A stretch of DNA of 64,000 bases, from assembly GCA_016191555.1 (NCBI GenBank), contig JACPVX010000068.1:27421-91420 (forward strand). Direction: 5' to 3'. The notes beneath the pieces are model-generated. The model was given only the letters and a program-made list of their open reading frames with translations. It made no database searches and had not been told where the DNA came from. The translations under genes were made by a program, and so were the position numbers. This document shows, in pieces, positions 37,173 to 47,300 of the stretch; positions within the stretch are counted from its first letter, which is position 1; every line of letters begins with the position of its first letter. Source of the DNA: Bacteroidota bacterium. Its GTDB lineage: Bacteria; Bacteroidota; Bacteroidia; Cytophagales; Cyclobacteriaceae.

Positions 37173-37499
37173 ATTTGAATAGTAATTAGTATCAAAAAAC
37201 ATAACCATTTTAATAGATGAATATAGTAAAGTTGTCATTAGTAGCATTATTTCCCGTTTTAATTTACATGTAGCTTGGTCGACAAGCATGTTTTCCCTTT
37301 GGAGCGACCGCAACACTAAGTGGCTAATTTAAAGTCGCGTTATGAAATTGATTCAATGGCCAATGTTATTATGGAGCAAAAAATTGGAAATAACTAATTT
37401 TAATTCGTTAAGATTTATACAAAACCTTGGGTTTTTTAAATCTCGCTATGGCAGATAATAAAAAAAAATAGAACTTGGAGCGTTTAAAGCAATTCTATC
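37173..37499. other. Divergent intergenic region between DUF3857 arms
   Basis: These 327 bases hold no gene of 60 codons or more. Both outward-reading DUF3857 transcripts should start here, and the sequence is AT-rich with A-tracts. A bulged hairpin lies at 37266-37291: ACATG..CTTG, loop GTCGA, CAAG.CATGT, with a three-base bulge. It is followed by TTTT but no plus-strand gene precedes it, so an operator is as likely as a terminator. A minus-strand TATGTTTTTTG (37195-37205) is a poor TAnnTTTG match. Confidence 0.45.
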
Positions 37500-39470
37500 A
37501 TGAAGCAGTTTTTTCGTTCCGTTCTACTCTTTTTAGTTGTTGGTTTTTGTTCCAAAAACTTGATGGGCCAGGGTCATGGCTTTCCGTTTGGTGTAGCTAC
37601 CATGAGCGAATTACAAATGACCCACTATCCTTTGGATTCATCTGCTTCAGCGGTAGTTCTTGATGAGTTTGGTGAAGTTTATTTTGATTATAACGAGTAT
37701 AAGATGTATGTAGAAGTGCATCGAAAAATAAAAATCCTAAAAAAGGAAGGGTTTGAAAAAGCCGATCTAAGTATTTTATTATGGAGATATGAACGAAGAG
37801 ACGCCAAGCTTGAATTATTAGAGGGAAAAACTCATTATCTGGAAAATGGAAAAATACGTAACTCCGTTATCGACAAGAAAACAGTGTTCTATGAAAAGCA
37901 TCCTGATTATTATCTGGCAAAATTTGCACTTCCAAATGCAATGGTAGGTAGTATTATTGAGTTCAGGTATATCGTTTCCGGTTACCCCAATTACAAACTT
38001 TATCCATGGCAATTTCAATCTGATATTCCTAAAGTGAGGTCTGAATTTTGGGCTGAAATACCCGCCAACTTTGTATACCATGCCTCACTTCAAGGCTTTT
38101 TAAAATTAAGTTTAAATGAAAGTTCATTGGTAAAGGCATGCTTTTCAACTGCAGACTGTAGCTTATTAAAGTTTGGGATCAAGGATATTCCCGCTTTTAA
38201 GACAGAGGAGTATATGGCAGACATGAGTAACTATAAATCAGCAATTAATTTTGAATTGTCTGAAGTTAGATTTTTTGATGGAAGAGTAGATAGGGTAGCC
38301 AAAGAATGGCGAGATGTTGAAGAAGAATTGGACCTGAACGAAGATTTTGGAGTACAAATAAAAAAAGCCAAATCCATATTCAAAACGGATGTGGAAGCAT
38401 TAACAGCTGGGATGGCAGATCCGCTGGAAAAGGCTAAAAAAATCTATGGCTGGATGAAAGCACAGTTTATGGCAGAGACAGATTTCATTGAAACTAAATT
38501 TGCGGCAAATGGAGCAGCGAAAACATTTGAAACAAAGAAGGGGAATGAGGCAGATATAAATCTTTGCCTGGTGGGAGCACTACAAAGCATCGATTTAAAT
38601 GCCCAACCACTGATTCTTTCAACCCGGGACAATGGTTTTCCAAACCGTCTGTATCCAACTCAAACAGACTACAATTACGTGGTTGCTCATCTATCCATTG
38701 GCGAAAGTATTTACTTGTTGGATGCGACTGATGATTATTTATCTTTTGGATTGATTCCTGAAAAATGCTTAAATGATAAAGGAAGATTATTAATTCGAGG
38801 CAACCCTCCGGAAATAGATTTAACACCAAAAGCCAAGCAGAAATCGATAACAACACTTAACCTTAAAATAAATGAAGAAGGCGGTATGTCTGGAACGGTT
38901 CAAGTTAACTCGATTGACTATAGCGGAGTGGCAAAGAGAAAAGAAATAAATGCGTACTCAAATAGACAAGACTATTTGTCGGCATTGAGTAAAAAGTGGA
39001 CAACAAGTAATATTAAAAATTACGATGTAGTTAATCTGGAAGATGTCGAGAAGCCATTAATGGAAAAAATGGAAATATCATTTGATGCGAATGGGGCTTC
39101 AAATACAAAACAAATTTATCTAAATCCTTTTTTAAGAGGTGGCTGGTCTAATAACCCATTCAAGTCTAAAGACCGCATGTTCCCGGTAGATTTCGGAAAA
39201 GCACAAGAAGAAGTGAATCTGATTAACATTGAGTATCCAGCCAATTATCAATTAGAGGAAATACCCAAAAATGTGCTTTTAACATTACCGAATAAAGGAG
39301 GAAAATTTTTTCTGAACTATAGTAATGTAGGCAATAAGCTAAACATTTCATTTTCGCTCAGCCTGACCAAATCAGTCTACGATGCAACAGAGTATCAATA
39401 TCTACGAGAACTATATTCGCAGATCATACAACTCCGGCAGACAGATCTTGTTCTGGTTAAAAAGAATTGA
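37500..39470 (+). CDS. DUF3857/transglutaminase-like paralogue, catalytic Cys/His lost
   Basis: A 656-residue secreted protein. Its signal peptide ends near KNLMGQGH and the mature part begins GHGFPFG, shared with the next gene. In the transglutaminase core the catalytic Cys is replaced by Glu (KKGNEADINLCL) and the His by Tyr (DYNYVVAH), while LLDATDD keeps the acid. It cannot be a typical Cys transglutaminase. It resembles the next gene more than the minus-strand pair. Confidence 0.82.
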   Translation: MKQFFRSVLLFLVVGFCSKNLMGQGHGFPFGVATMSELQMTHYPLDSSASAVVLDEFGEVYFDYNEYKMYVEVHRKIKILKKEGFEKADLSILLWRYERRDAKLELLEGKTHYLENGKIRNSVIDKKTVFYEKHPDYYLAKFALPNAMVGSIIEFRYIVSGYPNYKLYPWQFQSDIPKVRSEFWAEIPANFVYHASLQGFLKLSLNESSLVKACFSTADCSLLKFGIKDIPAFKTEEYMADMSNYKSAINFELSEVRFFDGRVDRVAKEWRDVEEELDLNEDFGVQIKKAKSIFKTDVEALTAGMADPLEKAKKIYGWMKAQFMAETDFIETKFAANGAAKTFETKKGNEADINLCLVGALQSIDLNAQPLILSTRDNGFPNRLYPTQTDYNYVVAHLSIGESIYLLDATDDYLSFGLIPEKCLNDKGRLLIRGNPPEIDLTPKAKQKSITTLNLKINEEGGMSGTVQVNSIDYSGVAKRKEINAYSNRQDYLSALSKKWTTSNIKNYDVVNLEDVEKPLMEKMEISFDANGASNTKQIYLNPFLRGGWSNNPFKSKDRMFPVDFGKAQEEVNLINIEYPANYQLEEIPKNVLLTLPNKGGKFFLNYSNVGNKLNISFSLSLTKSVYDATEYQYLRELYSQIIQLRQTDLVLVKKN

Positions 39471-39489
39471 GTAAATTGTACTTATCGCC

Positions 39490-41454
39490 ATGCGCGTTAC
39501 GACATTTTCAATGCGAATTATTCATCTTTTAATAGTCACATTCACGCATACAGTTGCAATTGCTCAAGAACATGGATTCCCTTTTGGTAAAACAGTAACG
39601 CTCAATGATCTGTTAAAGAATAGATATGAAATAGATTCAACAGCCAATGCGATAGTGCTTAATGAATTTGGTGATGCATATTTTAACAATGACGGTAGTA
39701 GGCTTCTCGTTGAAATTCATAAAAAGATAAAAATTTTGAAACCAAGTGGTTTTGAAAATGGGAATTTTAAAATTCTCCTGCGGAAAGGGACTTCGGTACG
39801 CGAAGAATTGGAAGATTTGGAAGGCGCAACCTATTTGATATCCAATGGAGCTATCCGAAGCTTTCACCTTGATAAAAAATCAATTTTTCGTGAACCAAAT
39901 ACAAATTTCGAATGGATAAAGTTCACACTGCCGAATGTCCAAATAGGGTCGGTAATTGAAGTTAAATATTTGATATCAACGCCCTTTCTCCTAAACTACT
40001 GGCCCTGGGAATTTCAATCGGATATACCAAAGCTCTATTCGGAATTTTGTGCCCACATAAGTGCTAATTACGTTTACAATATCTCCATCCGAGGGGTTCT
40101 AAAATTAGATAAAAATGATCATGAGCTGCGCAGCAGCCCCGTGTTGGATGTAGACGTGTTGAAACTGGGAATGAAAAACATTCCAGCTTTTCGTGAAGAA
40201 CAGTTCATGACGGCAAAAAGCAATTTCCTTTCTGCGGTACATTTCGAGTTAGCAGAGATTCGCCATTTTAATGGTACAAAAGATAAAATTTCGAAAGAGT
40301 GGAAGGATGTAGCTCAAGAGCTATTCGATCACGAAGACTTTGGAACACAAATTAAACGAGCCCGAAATCTTTTTGAGGATAAACTATCCTTTATGACCGC
40401 GGGAGCAACCGCCCCGCTTGAAAAAGCAAAAAAAATATATGCATGGATTCAATCACGCTATGAGTGGAATGAATACTGGGGCAAATACACTGATAAAGGA
40501 GTGAGGTATGCTTACGAAAACAAGAAAGGAAATGTGGGTGATATCAATTTATCATTGTTAGGGGCGCTTCAAGCCGCTGAATTCTCTGCGAATCCAGTTA
40601 TCCTTTCTACCCGCGAAAATGGTATGACAACATCACTCTATCCGGTGCTGAGTGAATTCAATTATGTAATCGTTCAGGTACAAATAGGTGAAGAGAGCTT
40701 TTTGTTGGATGCCACCGACCCATTTATGCCGTTTGGTATGCTTCCAGAACATTGTCTGAATGGCAATGGCCGATTGCTTGCCAAAAAAGAAGCAACTGAA
40801 GTGAACCTGATGCCAAAAACGAAATCCCGAGCCGTTTCTAACTTATCACTAAAACTTAGCCGAGCAGGAGAACTTACAGGTACATTGCAAATAAAATACA
40901 ACGGATATGATGCTGTGAATAAGCGGAAGCAAATAAATTCGTTTGCTCAAGTAGATTCGTATACGAAGGCAATTAGCGATCGCTGGAAAGTGCGAGAAAT
41001 TCGAAATCACAAAATCGAAGGCCTTACTGATTTAGAAAGTACTTTGGTTGAAGAAATGGAAATTGATTTTAACTCACACGATGCATCCAGTACTGAGCGT
41101 ATTTATTTCAACCCTTTTATGATTGGCCAATGGAATTCAAATCCCTTCAAAGCAACTGAACGAAAGTATCCAGTGGATTTTGGAGTAGCGCAAGAAGAAA
41201 TTATTTTGTTCAATCTGGAGTATCCACCAGGCTATAAATTGGATGAGATTCCAAAAAACCTTGCTTTGGCTCTTCCCAATAAGGGAGGGACCTTTAAGTT
41301 TAATTTTAATGACCTCGCTAATAAAATTAATATCTTCTACTCATTGAATATAACAAAACCTGTGTATGACGCCTCTGAATACCTGTCTTTGAAGGATTTA
41401 TTCGAGCGCATGCTGCAAGTAAAGCAAACCGATTTAGTGTTTATTAAGTTGTAA
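39490..41454 (+). CDS. DUF3857/transglutaminase-like paralogue, catalytic Cys/His lost
   Basis: A 654-residue secreted protein (647 from ATG 39511; the first ATG is listed). The signal peptide ends VAIAQEH, then HGFPFGKTV. The catalytic Cys position is Val (KKGNVGDINLSL) and the His is Tyr (EFNYVIVQ); LLDATDP keeps the acid. Begins 19 bases after the previous gene and ends 22 bases before radA. Probably a sibling by duplication of the gene at 37500. Confidence 0.82.
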   Translation: MRVTTFSMRIIHLLIVTFTHTVAIAQEHGFPFGKTVTLNDLLKNRYEIDSTANAIVLNEFGDAYFNNDGSRLLVEIHKKIKILKPSGFENGNFKILLRKGTSVREELEDLEGATYLISNGAIRSFHLDKKSIFREPNTNFEWIKFTLPNVQIGSVIEVKYLISTPFLLNYWPWEFQSDIPKLYSEFCAHISANYVYNISIRGVLKLDKNDHELRSSPVLDVDVLKLGMKNIPAFREEQFMTAKSNFLSAVHFELAEIRHFNGTKDKISKEWKDVAQELFDHEDFGTQIKRARNLFEDKLSFMTAGATAPLEKAKKIYAWIQSRYEWNEYWGKYTDKGVRYAYENKKGNVGDINLSLLGALQAAEFSANPVILSTRENGMTTSLYPVLSEFNYVIVQVQIGEESFLLDATDPFMPFGMLPEHCLNGNGRLLAKKEATEVNLMPKTKSRAVSNLSLKLSRAGELTGTLQIKYNGYDAVNKRKQINSFAQVDSYTKAISDRWKVREIRNHKIEGLTDLESTLVEEMEIDFNSHDASSTERIYFNPFMIGQWNSNPFKATERKYPVDFGVAQEEIILFNLEYPPGYKLDEIPKNLALALPNKGGTFKFNFNDLANKINIFYSLNITKPVYDASEYLSLKDLFERMLQVKQTDLVFIKL

Positions 41455-41476
41455 TTTCGGGCTTCTCTAAATTTCA

Positions 41477-42865
41477 ATGGCCAAATCGAAAACAACTTTC
41501 TTTTGTCAAAATTGTGGATATGAATCAGCCAAGTGGCTAGGCAAGTGCCCTTCATGCAATGAGTGGAATTCGTTTGTCGAAGAGATCGTAGCGAAAGAAG
41601 ACTCCAATAAGAATGAGTGGAAGCCTGATCCAGGAAAAGTTCGACAGGAAAAACCTCGCACACTCAGCGAAATTGAATCGAATAAAGAAATTCGAGTCGA
41701 CTCTTCTGATCAAGAACTTAATCGAGTGCTCGGTGGAGGCATCGTATTTGGATCTTTAGTATTGATTGGAGGAGAACCCGGTATTGGCAAATCTACGTTG
41801 ATGCTTCAAGTGGGCCTTGCCTTACGCAAACTGAAAGTACTCTATGTTTCAGGCGAAGAAAGTGATCAGCAAATAAAAATGCGAGCGGAGCGATTGCGAG
41901 GCACATCCAAAGAAACACACGATCATTTTTTCGTGCTCACCGAAACGAACACGCGAAATATTTTCCAAGCAGTTGAATCCATTCAACCGCAACTTCTTAT
42001 CATCGATTCGATTCAAACTCTGCACTCACACCAACTCGATTCTGTTGCCGGAAGTGTTGGACAGGTGCGCCAATGTGCTGCAGAGCTTATGAAGTTTGCG
42101 AAAGAGACCAACACTCCGGTGTTTCTAGTTGGTCACATCACAAAAGATGGAATGTTGGCAGGCCCGAAAGTTTTAGAGCACATGGTGGATACCGTGCTGC
42201 AATTCGAAGGAGATCGTCACTTGGCGTATCGCATTTTGCGCACCACAAAAAACCGATTTGGCTCAACCTCCGAAATTGGCATCTACGAAATGCTGGGAAA
42301 TGGCTTGCGCGAAGTATCCAATCCATCTGAGATTTTAATTTCACAAAAAGATGGCAACCTGAGTGGAGCAACCATTGGTGCGACCATCGAAGGGAATCGG
42401 CCCTTGTTAATAGAAATTCAATCATTGGTGAGCTCAGCATCCTATGGCACACCCCAACGCACACCCACCGGCTTCGATCAAAAGCGATTGAACATGCTGC
42501 TGGCCGTTTTAGAAAAGCGATGTGGTTTTCGGATGGGCACACAAGATGTATTTCTAAATATGGCTGGTGGCATTACAGTAGAAGATCCCGCGATTGACTT
42601 GGCCATTTGCATTTCTATTATTTCATCAATGGAAGAGATTCCGGTATCCGATAAAATTTGCTTTGCAGCCGAAGTTGGTCTAGGTGGAGAATTGCGTGCG
42701 GTCAATCGAATTGATCAACGAATTTCGGAAGCAGAGAAACTGGGGTTTCAGGAGATTTATATTTCGAAGTACAGCCACAAGTCACTCGACTTGCAGAAAA
42801 CGAAAATCAAGGTCAAATCATTCGGCAAACTGACAGAGGTGTTTAAAGAGTTGTTTGCGAATTGA
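41477..42865 (+). CDS. radA: DNA repair protein RadA/Sms
   Basis: A 462-residue RecA-like ATPase involved in branch migration during recombination and repair. A C4 zinc finger lies at the N-terminus (CQNCGYESAKWLGKCPSC), Walker A is GEPGIGKST (about residue 99-107), the RadA-specific KNRFG is at about residue 258 (TTKNRFGSTSEIG), and the C-terminus is a Lon-like domain (AEVGLGGELRAV). It starts 22 bases after the DUF3857 gene and is followed by a methyltransferase after one base. Confidence 0.95.
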   Translation: MAKSKTTFFCQNCGYESAKWLGKCPSCNEWNSFVEEIVAKEDSNKNEWKPDPGKVRQEKPRTLSEIESNKEIRVDSSDQELNRVLGGGIVFGSLVLIGGEPGIGKSTLMLQVGLALRKLKVLYVSGEESDQQIKMRAERLRGTSKETHDHFFVLTETNTRNIFQAVESIQPQLLIIDSIQTLHSHQLDSVAGSVGQVRQCAAELMKFAKETNTPVFLVGHITKDGMLAGPKVLEHMVDTVLQFEGDRHLAYRILRTTKNRFGSTSEIGIYEMLGNGLREVSNPSEILISQKDGNLSGATIGATIEGNRPLLIEIQSLVSSASYGTPQRTPTGFDQKRLNMLLAVLEKRCGFRMGTQDVFLNMAGGITVEDPAIDLAICISIISSMEEIPVSDKICFAAEVGLGGELRAVNRIDQRISEAEKLGFQEIYISKYSHKSLDLQKTKIKVKSFGKLTEVFKELFAN

Positions 42866-42866
42866 T

Positions 42867-44081
42867 ATGCTATCGGATCAATTACAATCTATTCTCAAAA
42901 AGGAAGTACAGGACTTTATTTATTTGAATGAGCAATTAGATGAAAATAAACTGATCTTGTCGCAGCGTGAATTGAAATCAGTTCCAACCACGCTCATCGC
43001 ACATCAAATTACCGGAAGACGAAAGGCCAAATACAAACTGCCCACCTGGTACGCAACACCCCAAATTGTTTATCCACCTTCGCTCAATCTGGAACAATCT
43101 TCCTCAGAAGCAACAGCTGAATATAAGCGCCAATTTTTGCTTCGCCATATTTCTAAAAGAGCAAAAGCGATTGACCTGACCGGTGGCTTCGGAATAGACA
43201 CCTTCTTTTTCTCTAAGATATTTGATCACGTAGAATATGTAGAAAGAAACGAAGAGTTGGTCGCCATTACGGAGAACAATCATCATCAACTTGGCGCGAC
43301 CAACATTTCTTACCACGCACGTAGCGCAGAAGAAATGATTTCAGGATCAACTCACTGGGATTTTATTTACATCGATCCTTCGCGAAGGGATGAGCAAGCC
43401 AAAAAACTTGTTCGACTGAGTGATACACAACCCAACGTGGTGGAATTACAAAACGCGCTGTTGGAAAAGTCAGATCATATCCTCGTCAAAACTTCTCCAT
43501 TGTTAGATATTCAGGCAGCTTTACGTGAATTGAAATTTGTGAAAACGGTAACTGTACTTTCAGTTGATAATGAGTGTAAGGAGTTATTGTTTTTTATCAG
43601 CAAGAATAGCGATTCACCGCCAACTATTGAGGCTGTTAACATTTTATTGGCAAAGCAGAATCAATACTTTGAATTCACATTGGAAGAGGAGGTTCTAGCA
43701 AGTGTATCGTTTTCAGATCCGCTTCATTTTATCTACGAACCCAATGCCTCTATACTTAAAGCGGGTGCATTTAAATCAATAGCACAAAAGTTTCCTTTAA
43801 CTAAGCTCAGCAAGAGCACACACCTTTATACATCATCTCATTTGATCGAAAACTTTCCGGGTAGATCATTTAAAGTAATTAAACTTCAGCCAGATGCGAG
43901 TGATTTCGCAAATATTCCGCAACGACAAATCAACGTGACTACGCGTAACTATCCTCTTTCACCGGAAGAGATCAAAAAAAAATATAAGCTGAAAGATGGA
44001 GGCGATCAGTTTTTAATTGGATGCAGTGGCGAAAATAAGAAGTTTTTGATACTTGCTGCGGTTATAAAACAGCGCCCATGA
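42867..44081 (+). CDS. THUMP-like SAM-dependent methyltransferase
   Basis: A 404-residue class I methyltransferase. SAM motif I is DLTGGFGIDTFFFS, with an acidic end YVERNEEL, and the catalytic loop carries IYIDPSRRD. The start is ATG 42867, one base after the radA stop; a TTG upstream would overlap radA. The C-terminal region is the THUMP-like domain usually annotated in this family. An RNA or protein target is likely but unproven. Confidence 0.8.
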   Translation: MLSDQLQSILKKEVQDFIYLNEQLDENKLILSQRELKSVPTTLIAHQITGRRKAKYKLPTWYATPQIVYPPSLNLEQSSSEATAEYKRQFLLRHISKRAKAIDLTGGFGIDTFFFSKIFDHVEYVERNEELVAITENNHHQLGATNISYHARSAEEMISGSTHWDFIYIDPSRRDEQAKKLVRLSDTQPNVVELQNALLEKSDHILVKTSPLLDIQAALRELKFVKTVTVLSVDNECKELLFFISKNSDSPPTIEAVNILLAKQNQYFEFTLEEEVLASVSFSDPLHFIYEPNASILKAGAFKSIAQKFPLTKLSKSTHLYTSSHLIENFPGRSFKVIKLQPDASDFANIPQRQINVTTRNYPLSPEEIKKKYKLKDGGDQFLIGCSGENKKFLILAAVIKQRP

Positions 44082-44253
44082 TAAAGTAAGCCAACAAAAA
44101 GAAAAGCGAGATCGTACCGTAGACCAAAATAATTTTCTTTCGGTTTTGTACATCTTCCCACCACAGCATCACCCAAGGCTTAAACAAACCAATTACTAAG
44201 AACAACGAGGCCGAGATCGACAGTAACAAAAACATTAACCGAAGGTTCTCCAT
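44062..44253 (-). CDS. Small two-helix membrane protein
   Basis: A 63-residue protein with two hydrophobic segments separated by a Trp-rich, charged loop (FKPWVMLWWEDVQNRKKIILVYG). Similar small proteins recur in Bacteroidota. Its end overlaps the methyltransferase by 20 bases in convergent orientation. Function unknown. Confidence 0.65.
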   Translation of the reverse strand: MENLRLMFLLLSISASLFLVIGLFKPWVMLWWEDVQNRKKIILVYGTISLFFLLAYFIMGAVL

Positions 44254-44339
44254 ACCACAAAGTTAATCCGAATTTTTACGATTCATTTCCCACGTACACT
44301 AAAATTGAAATGAACAGGTGATGATCTTGTTTATCGTGG

Positions 44340-44347
44340 TATATTTG
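44340..44347 (+). promoter_or_regulatory. mfd -7 promoter box (TATATTTG)
   Basis: TATATTTG is an exact TAnnTTTG match, 16 bases before the TTG start of mfd. No TTG is seen at the preferred -33 distance. Transcription would begin just upstream of the start codon. Confidence 0.4.
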
Positions 44348-44363
44348 CCGCTCATTTTTTCGG

Positions 44364-47300
44364 TTGAAAGCGGCAGATTTCATTTCTCTTTATCGTGCAG
44401 ACGGTTTTATACAAACCTTGGCTGAAGGGATTCGTGCGCTCGCTCCAAAGAGCACGGCTTCCAAAGACGAAGCTTCCACTATTCAGGTAAAAGGATTGCA
44501 TGGCAGTACAGATGCCCTAGTGCTGGCGGCCGTCTACAAAAGTGTGCGCGCAAACCACGTAGTGATCTTGCACGACAAGGAAGAGGCTTCCTTTTTTATC
44601 AACGACTTACAAAATCTGCTGGAGGAAAAGCAGATTTTTCTTTTCCCGATGTCGTACAAAAGGCCCTACGAGTACGATGAAATAGAAAATGCCAACGTGC
44701 TGATGCGCGCGGAGGTACTCAACCAATTGAGCAGTCATCCCGAAGGCAATATCATCATCACGTATCCTGAAGCACTTTCTGAAAAAGTAATCAATAAGAA
44801 ATCGCTTGCCTCTAACACGTTTATTGTTCAAAAAGGCGAGCAACTAGATCGTGAGTTTCTCGAAGAGTTTTTACACACGTACGATTTTGAAAAAACCGAC
44901 TTTGTTTTTGAAGCAGGTCAGTTCGCCATTCGCGGAGGCATCATCGATGTTTTTTCATTTGCCAACGAATTGCCCTTTCGAATCGAGTTGTTCGGCAATG
45001 AAGTAGATAGCATTCGAAGCTTTGACCCAGGCTCGCAGCTTTCAGTAGATGTGCTCGACCGAGTGAGCCTCATGCCCAACGTACAAACCCGATTGGTACA
45101 AGAAGAGCGTCAATCCATCTTTGAATTTATTTCGTCAACCACACGCGTTTGGATAAAGGATGCACGCCTCACGGCCGATATCGTTGGCAAATGCTTTGAC
45201 AAAGCAAGTCAGAGTTTTGATCGTGTGCTAGCAGAAGGTGGAAATGTGAAAGTGGTGATGGAGCCACACCATCTCTTCGATCCGCAAGTTGACTTTGAGG
45301 ATCGCTTGGCAAAATTTTCAAAGATCGAATTCGGATCGCGTTTCCATTACACTGCTTCAAAGACAGTGGAATTCAAGACGTCAGTACAGCCTGCCTTCAA
45401 CAAAAATTTTGAATTGTTAGCGGCTAATTTGTTAGAATACCAACAACAAGGGTTTGGCAATTTTATCGCAGCCGAACAACCCAAACAAGCCGAGCGCTTG
45501 CATGGTGTGTTTGAAGAGATCCATCCCGAACTGAAATTTCAAACACTTTCTTTTTCACTCCGTCAGGGATTTGTGGATCACAATCTCAAAGTTGTTTGCT
45601 ATACCGATCATCAGATTTTTGAGCGCTACCATCGCTACAAAAGCAAAGAGAAATTTTCAAAATCAAAAGCACTTACTTTCCGTGATTTGCAAACCATGCA
45701 ACCGGGCGATTTTGTAACACATATTGATTATGGTATTGGAAAGTTTGCCGGTCTTGAAAAGAAAGAAGTAAACGGTCGCGAGCAAGAAGCGATTCGCCTT
45801 ATTTTCAGAGACGATGATATTCTTTATGTAAGCATTCACGCACTTCATAAAATTTCCAAATACTCCGGTAAAGATGGCGCGCTTCCTTCCATTAGTAAGT
45901 TGGGCAGTGGCGAGTGGGATAGCAAAAAAGCCAAAGTCAAGAAGAAGGTAAAGGACATTGCCAAAGAATTGATCGACTTGTATGCCAAGCGAAAAGGTGC
46001 GCCCGGTTTTGCTTACGCAGAAGATGGGTTCTTGCAAGCAGAGTTAGAGTCATCATTTATTTACGAAGACACGCCCGATCAGGCGAAAGCCACTGAAGAT
46101 GTAAAGAAAGACATGCAGCAAGCTCACCCAATGGATCGGTTGGTGTGTGGTGATGTCGGCTTCGGCAAAACTGAAGTAGCTATTCGCGCAGCATTCAAAG
46201 CAGCTACCGAAGGGAAACAAGTTGCCGTGCTCGTGCCAACCACCATTCTGGCGATGCAACACTATCGCACTTTTTCAGAGCGTCTTTCCAATTTCCCGAT
46301 CAAGATCGAATATGTATCGCGATTCAAAACTGAGAAAGAGATCAAAGAAATTATCAACGAGGTGAAAGAAGGGAAAGTGAACATCATCATCGGCACGCAC
46401 CGCGTGGTAAGTAAAGATGTAGTGTTTAAAGATTTAGGTTTGCTAGTGATCGATGAAGAACAAAAGTTTGGTGTGAAGGTGAAAGACCGCCTCAAAGAAT
46501 TGAAGGTAAATGTAGATGTACTCACCCTCACGGCTACACCCATCCCGCGCACACTGCATTTTTCATTGATGGGCGCGCGCGATTTGAGCATCATTGCTAC
46601 ACCACCACCGAATCGTCAGCCGGTAACAACAGAACTACACAACTTTGACGAAGTGATTATTCGCGATGCGGTAAGCTACGAATTGAAGCGAGGAGGCCAG
46701 GTGTTTTTTGTGCACAACCGTATCAGCGATATTGAGCAAGTTGCCAATATAATTTTTAAATTGGTTCCGGATTCGCGCATTGGCATCGCTCATGGACAAA
46801 TGGATGGCGATAAACTGGAGAAAGTAATGCTCAAGTTTATTGAAGGCGAATACGATGTTTTGGTGTCTACCAATATCATTGAATCGGGCCTCGACATCCC
46901 GAATGCAAACACCATTATTATTAACCATGCCAATTTATTTGGCTTGAGCGACCTGCATCAAATGCGCGGGCGCGTGGGGCGTTCCAACAAAAAGGCATTC
47001 TGTTATTTACTCACACCACCCACTTCCGTGCTCTCTTCCGATTCGCGCAAGCGGTTGGCTGCATTAGAAGAGTTTTCCGATTTGGGCGATGGCTTTAAAG
47101 TGGCCATGCGCGATTTGGATATTCGTGGGGCCGGCAATTTGCTTGGCGCTGAACAGAGTGGTTTTATTACCGATCTGGGTTTCGACACCTATCATAAAAT
47201 TTTGGATGATGCCATTCAGGAACTGAAGGAGACAGAGTTCAAAGATTTGTTTGCCGATGAGTTGCTGGCCAAGGCCAAATTGATCGTGCAAGATTGCGTA

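Noticed and set aside
37266..37294. Rho-independent terminator in the divergent region
   Set aside because: A hairpin and TTTT are present, but no plus-strand gene lies immediately upstream to terminate.
37500..39470. Pseudogene status of the Cys-less DUF3857 copies
   Set aside because: All four have intact reading frames, signal peptides and retained cores, which argues for functional but non-catalytic proteins.
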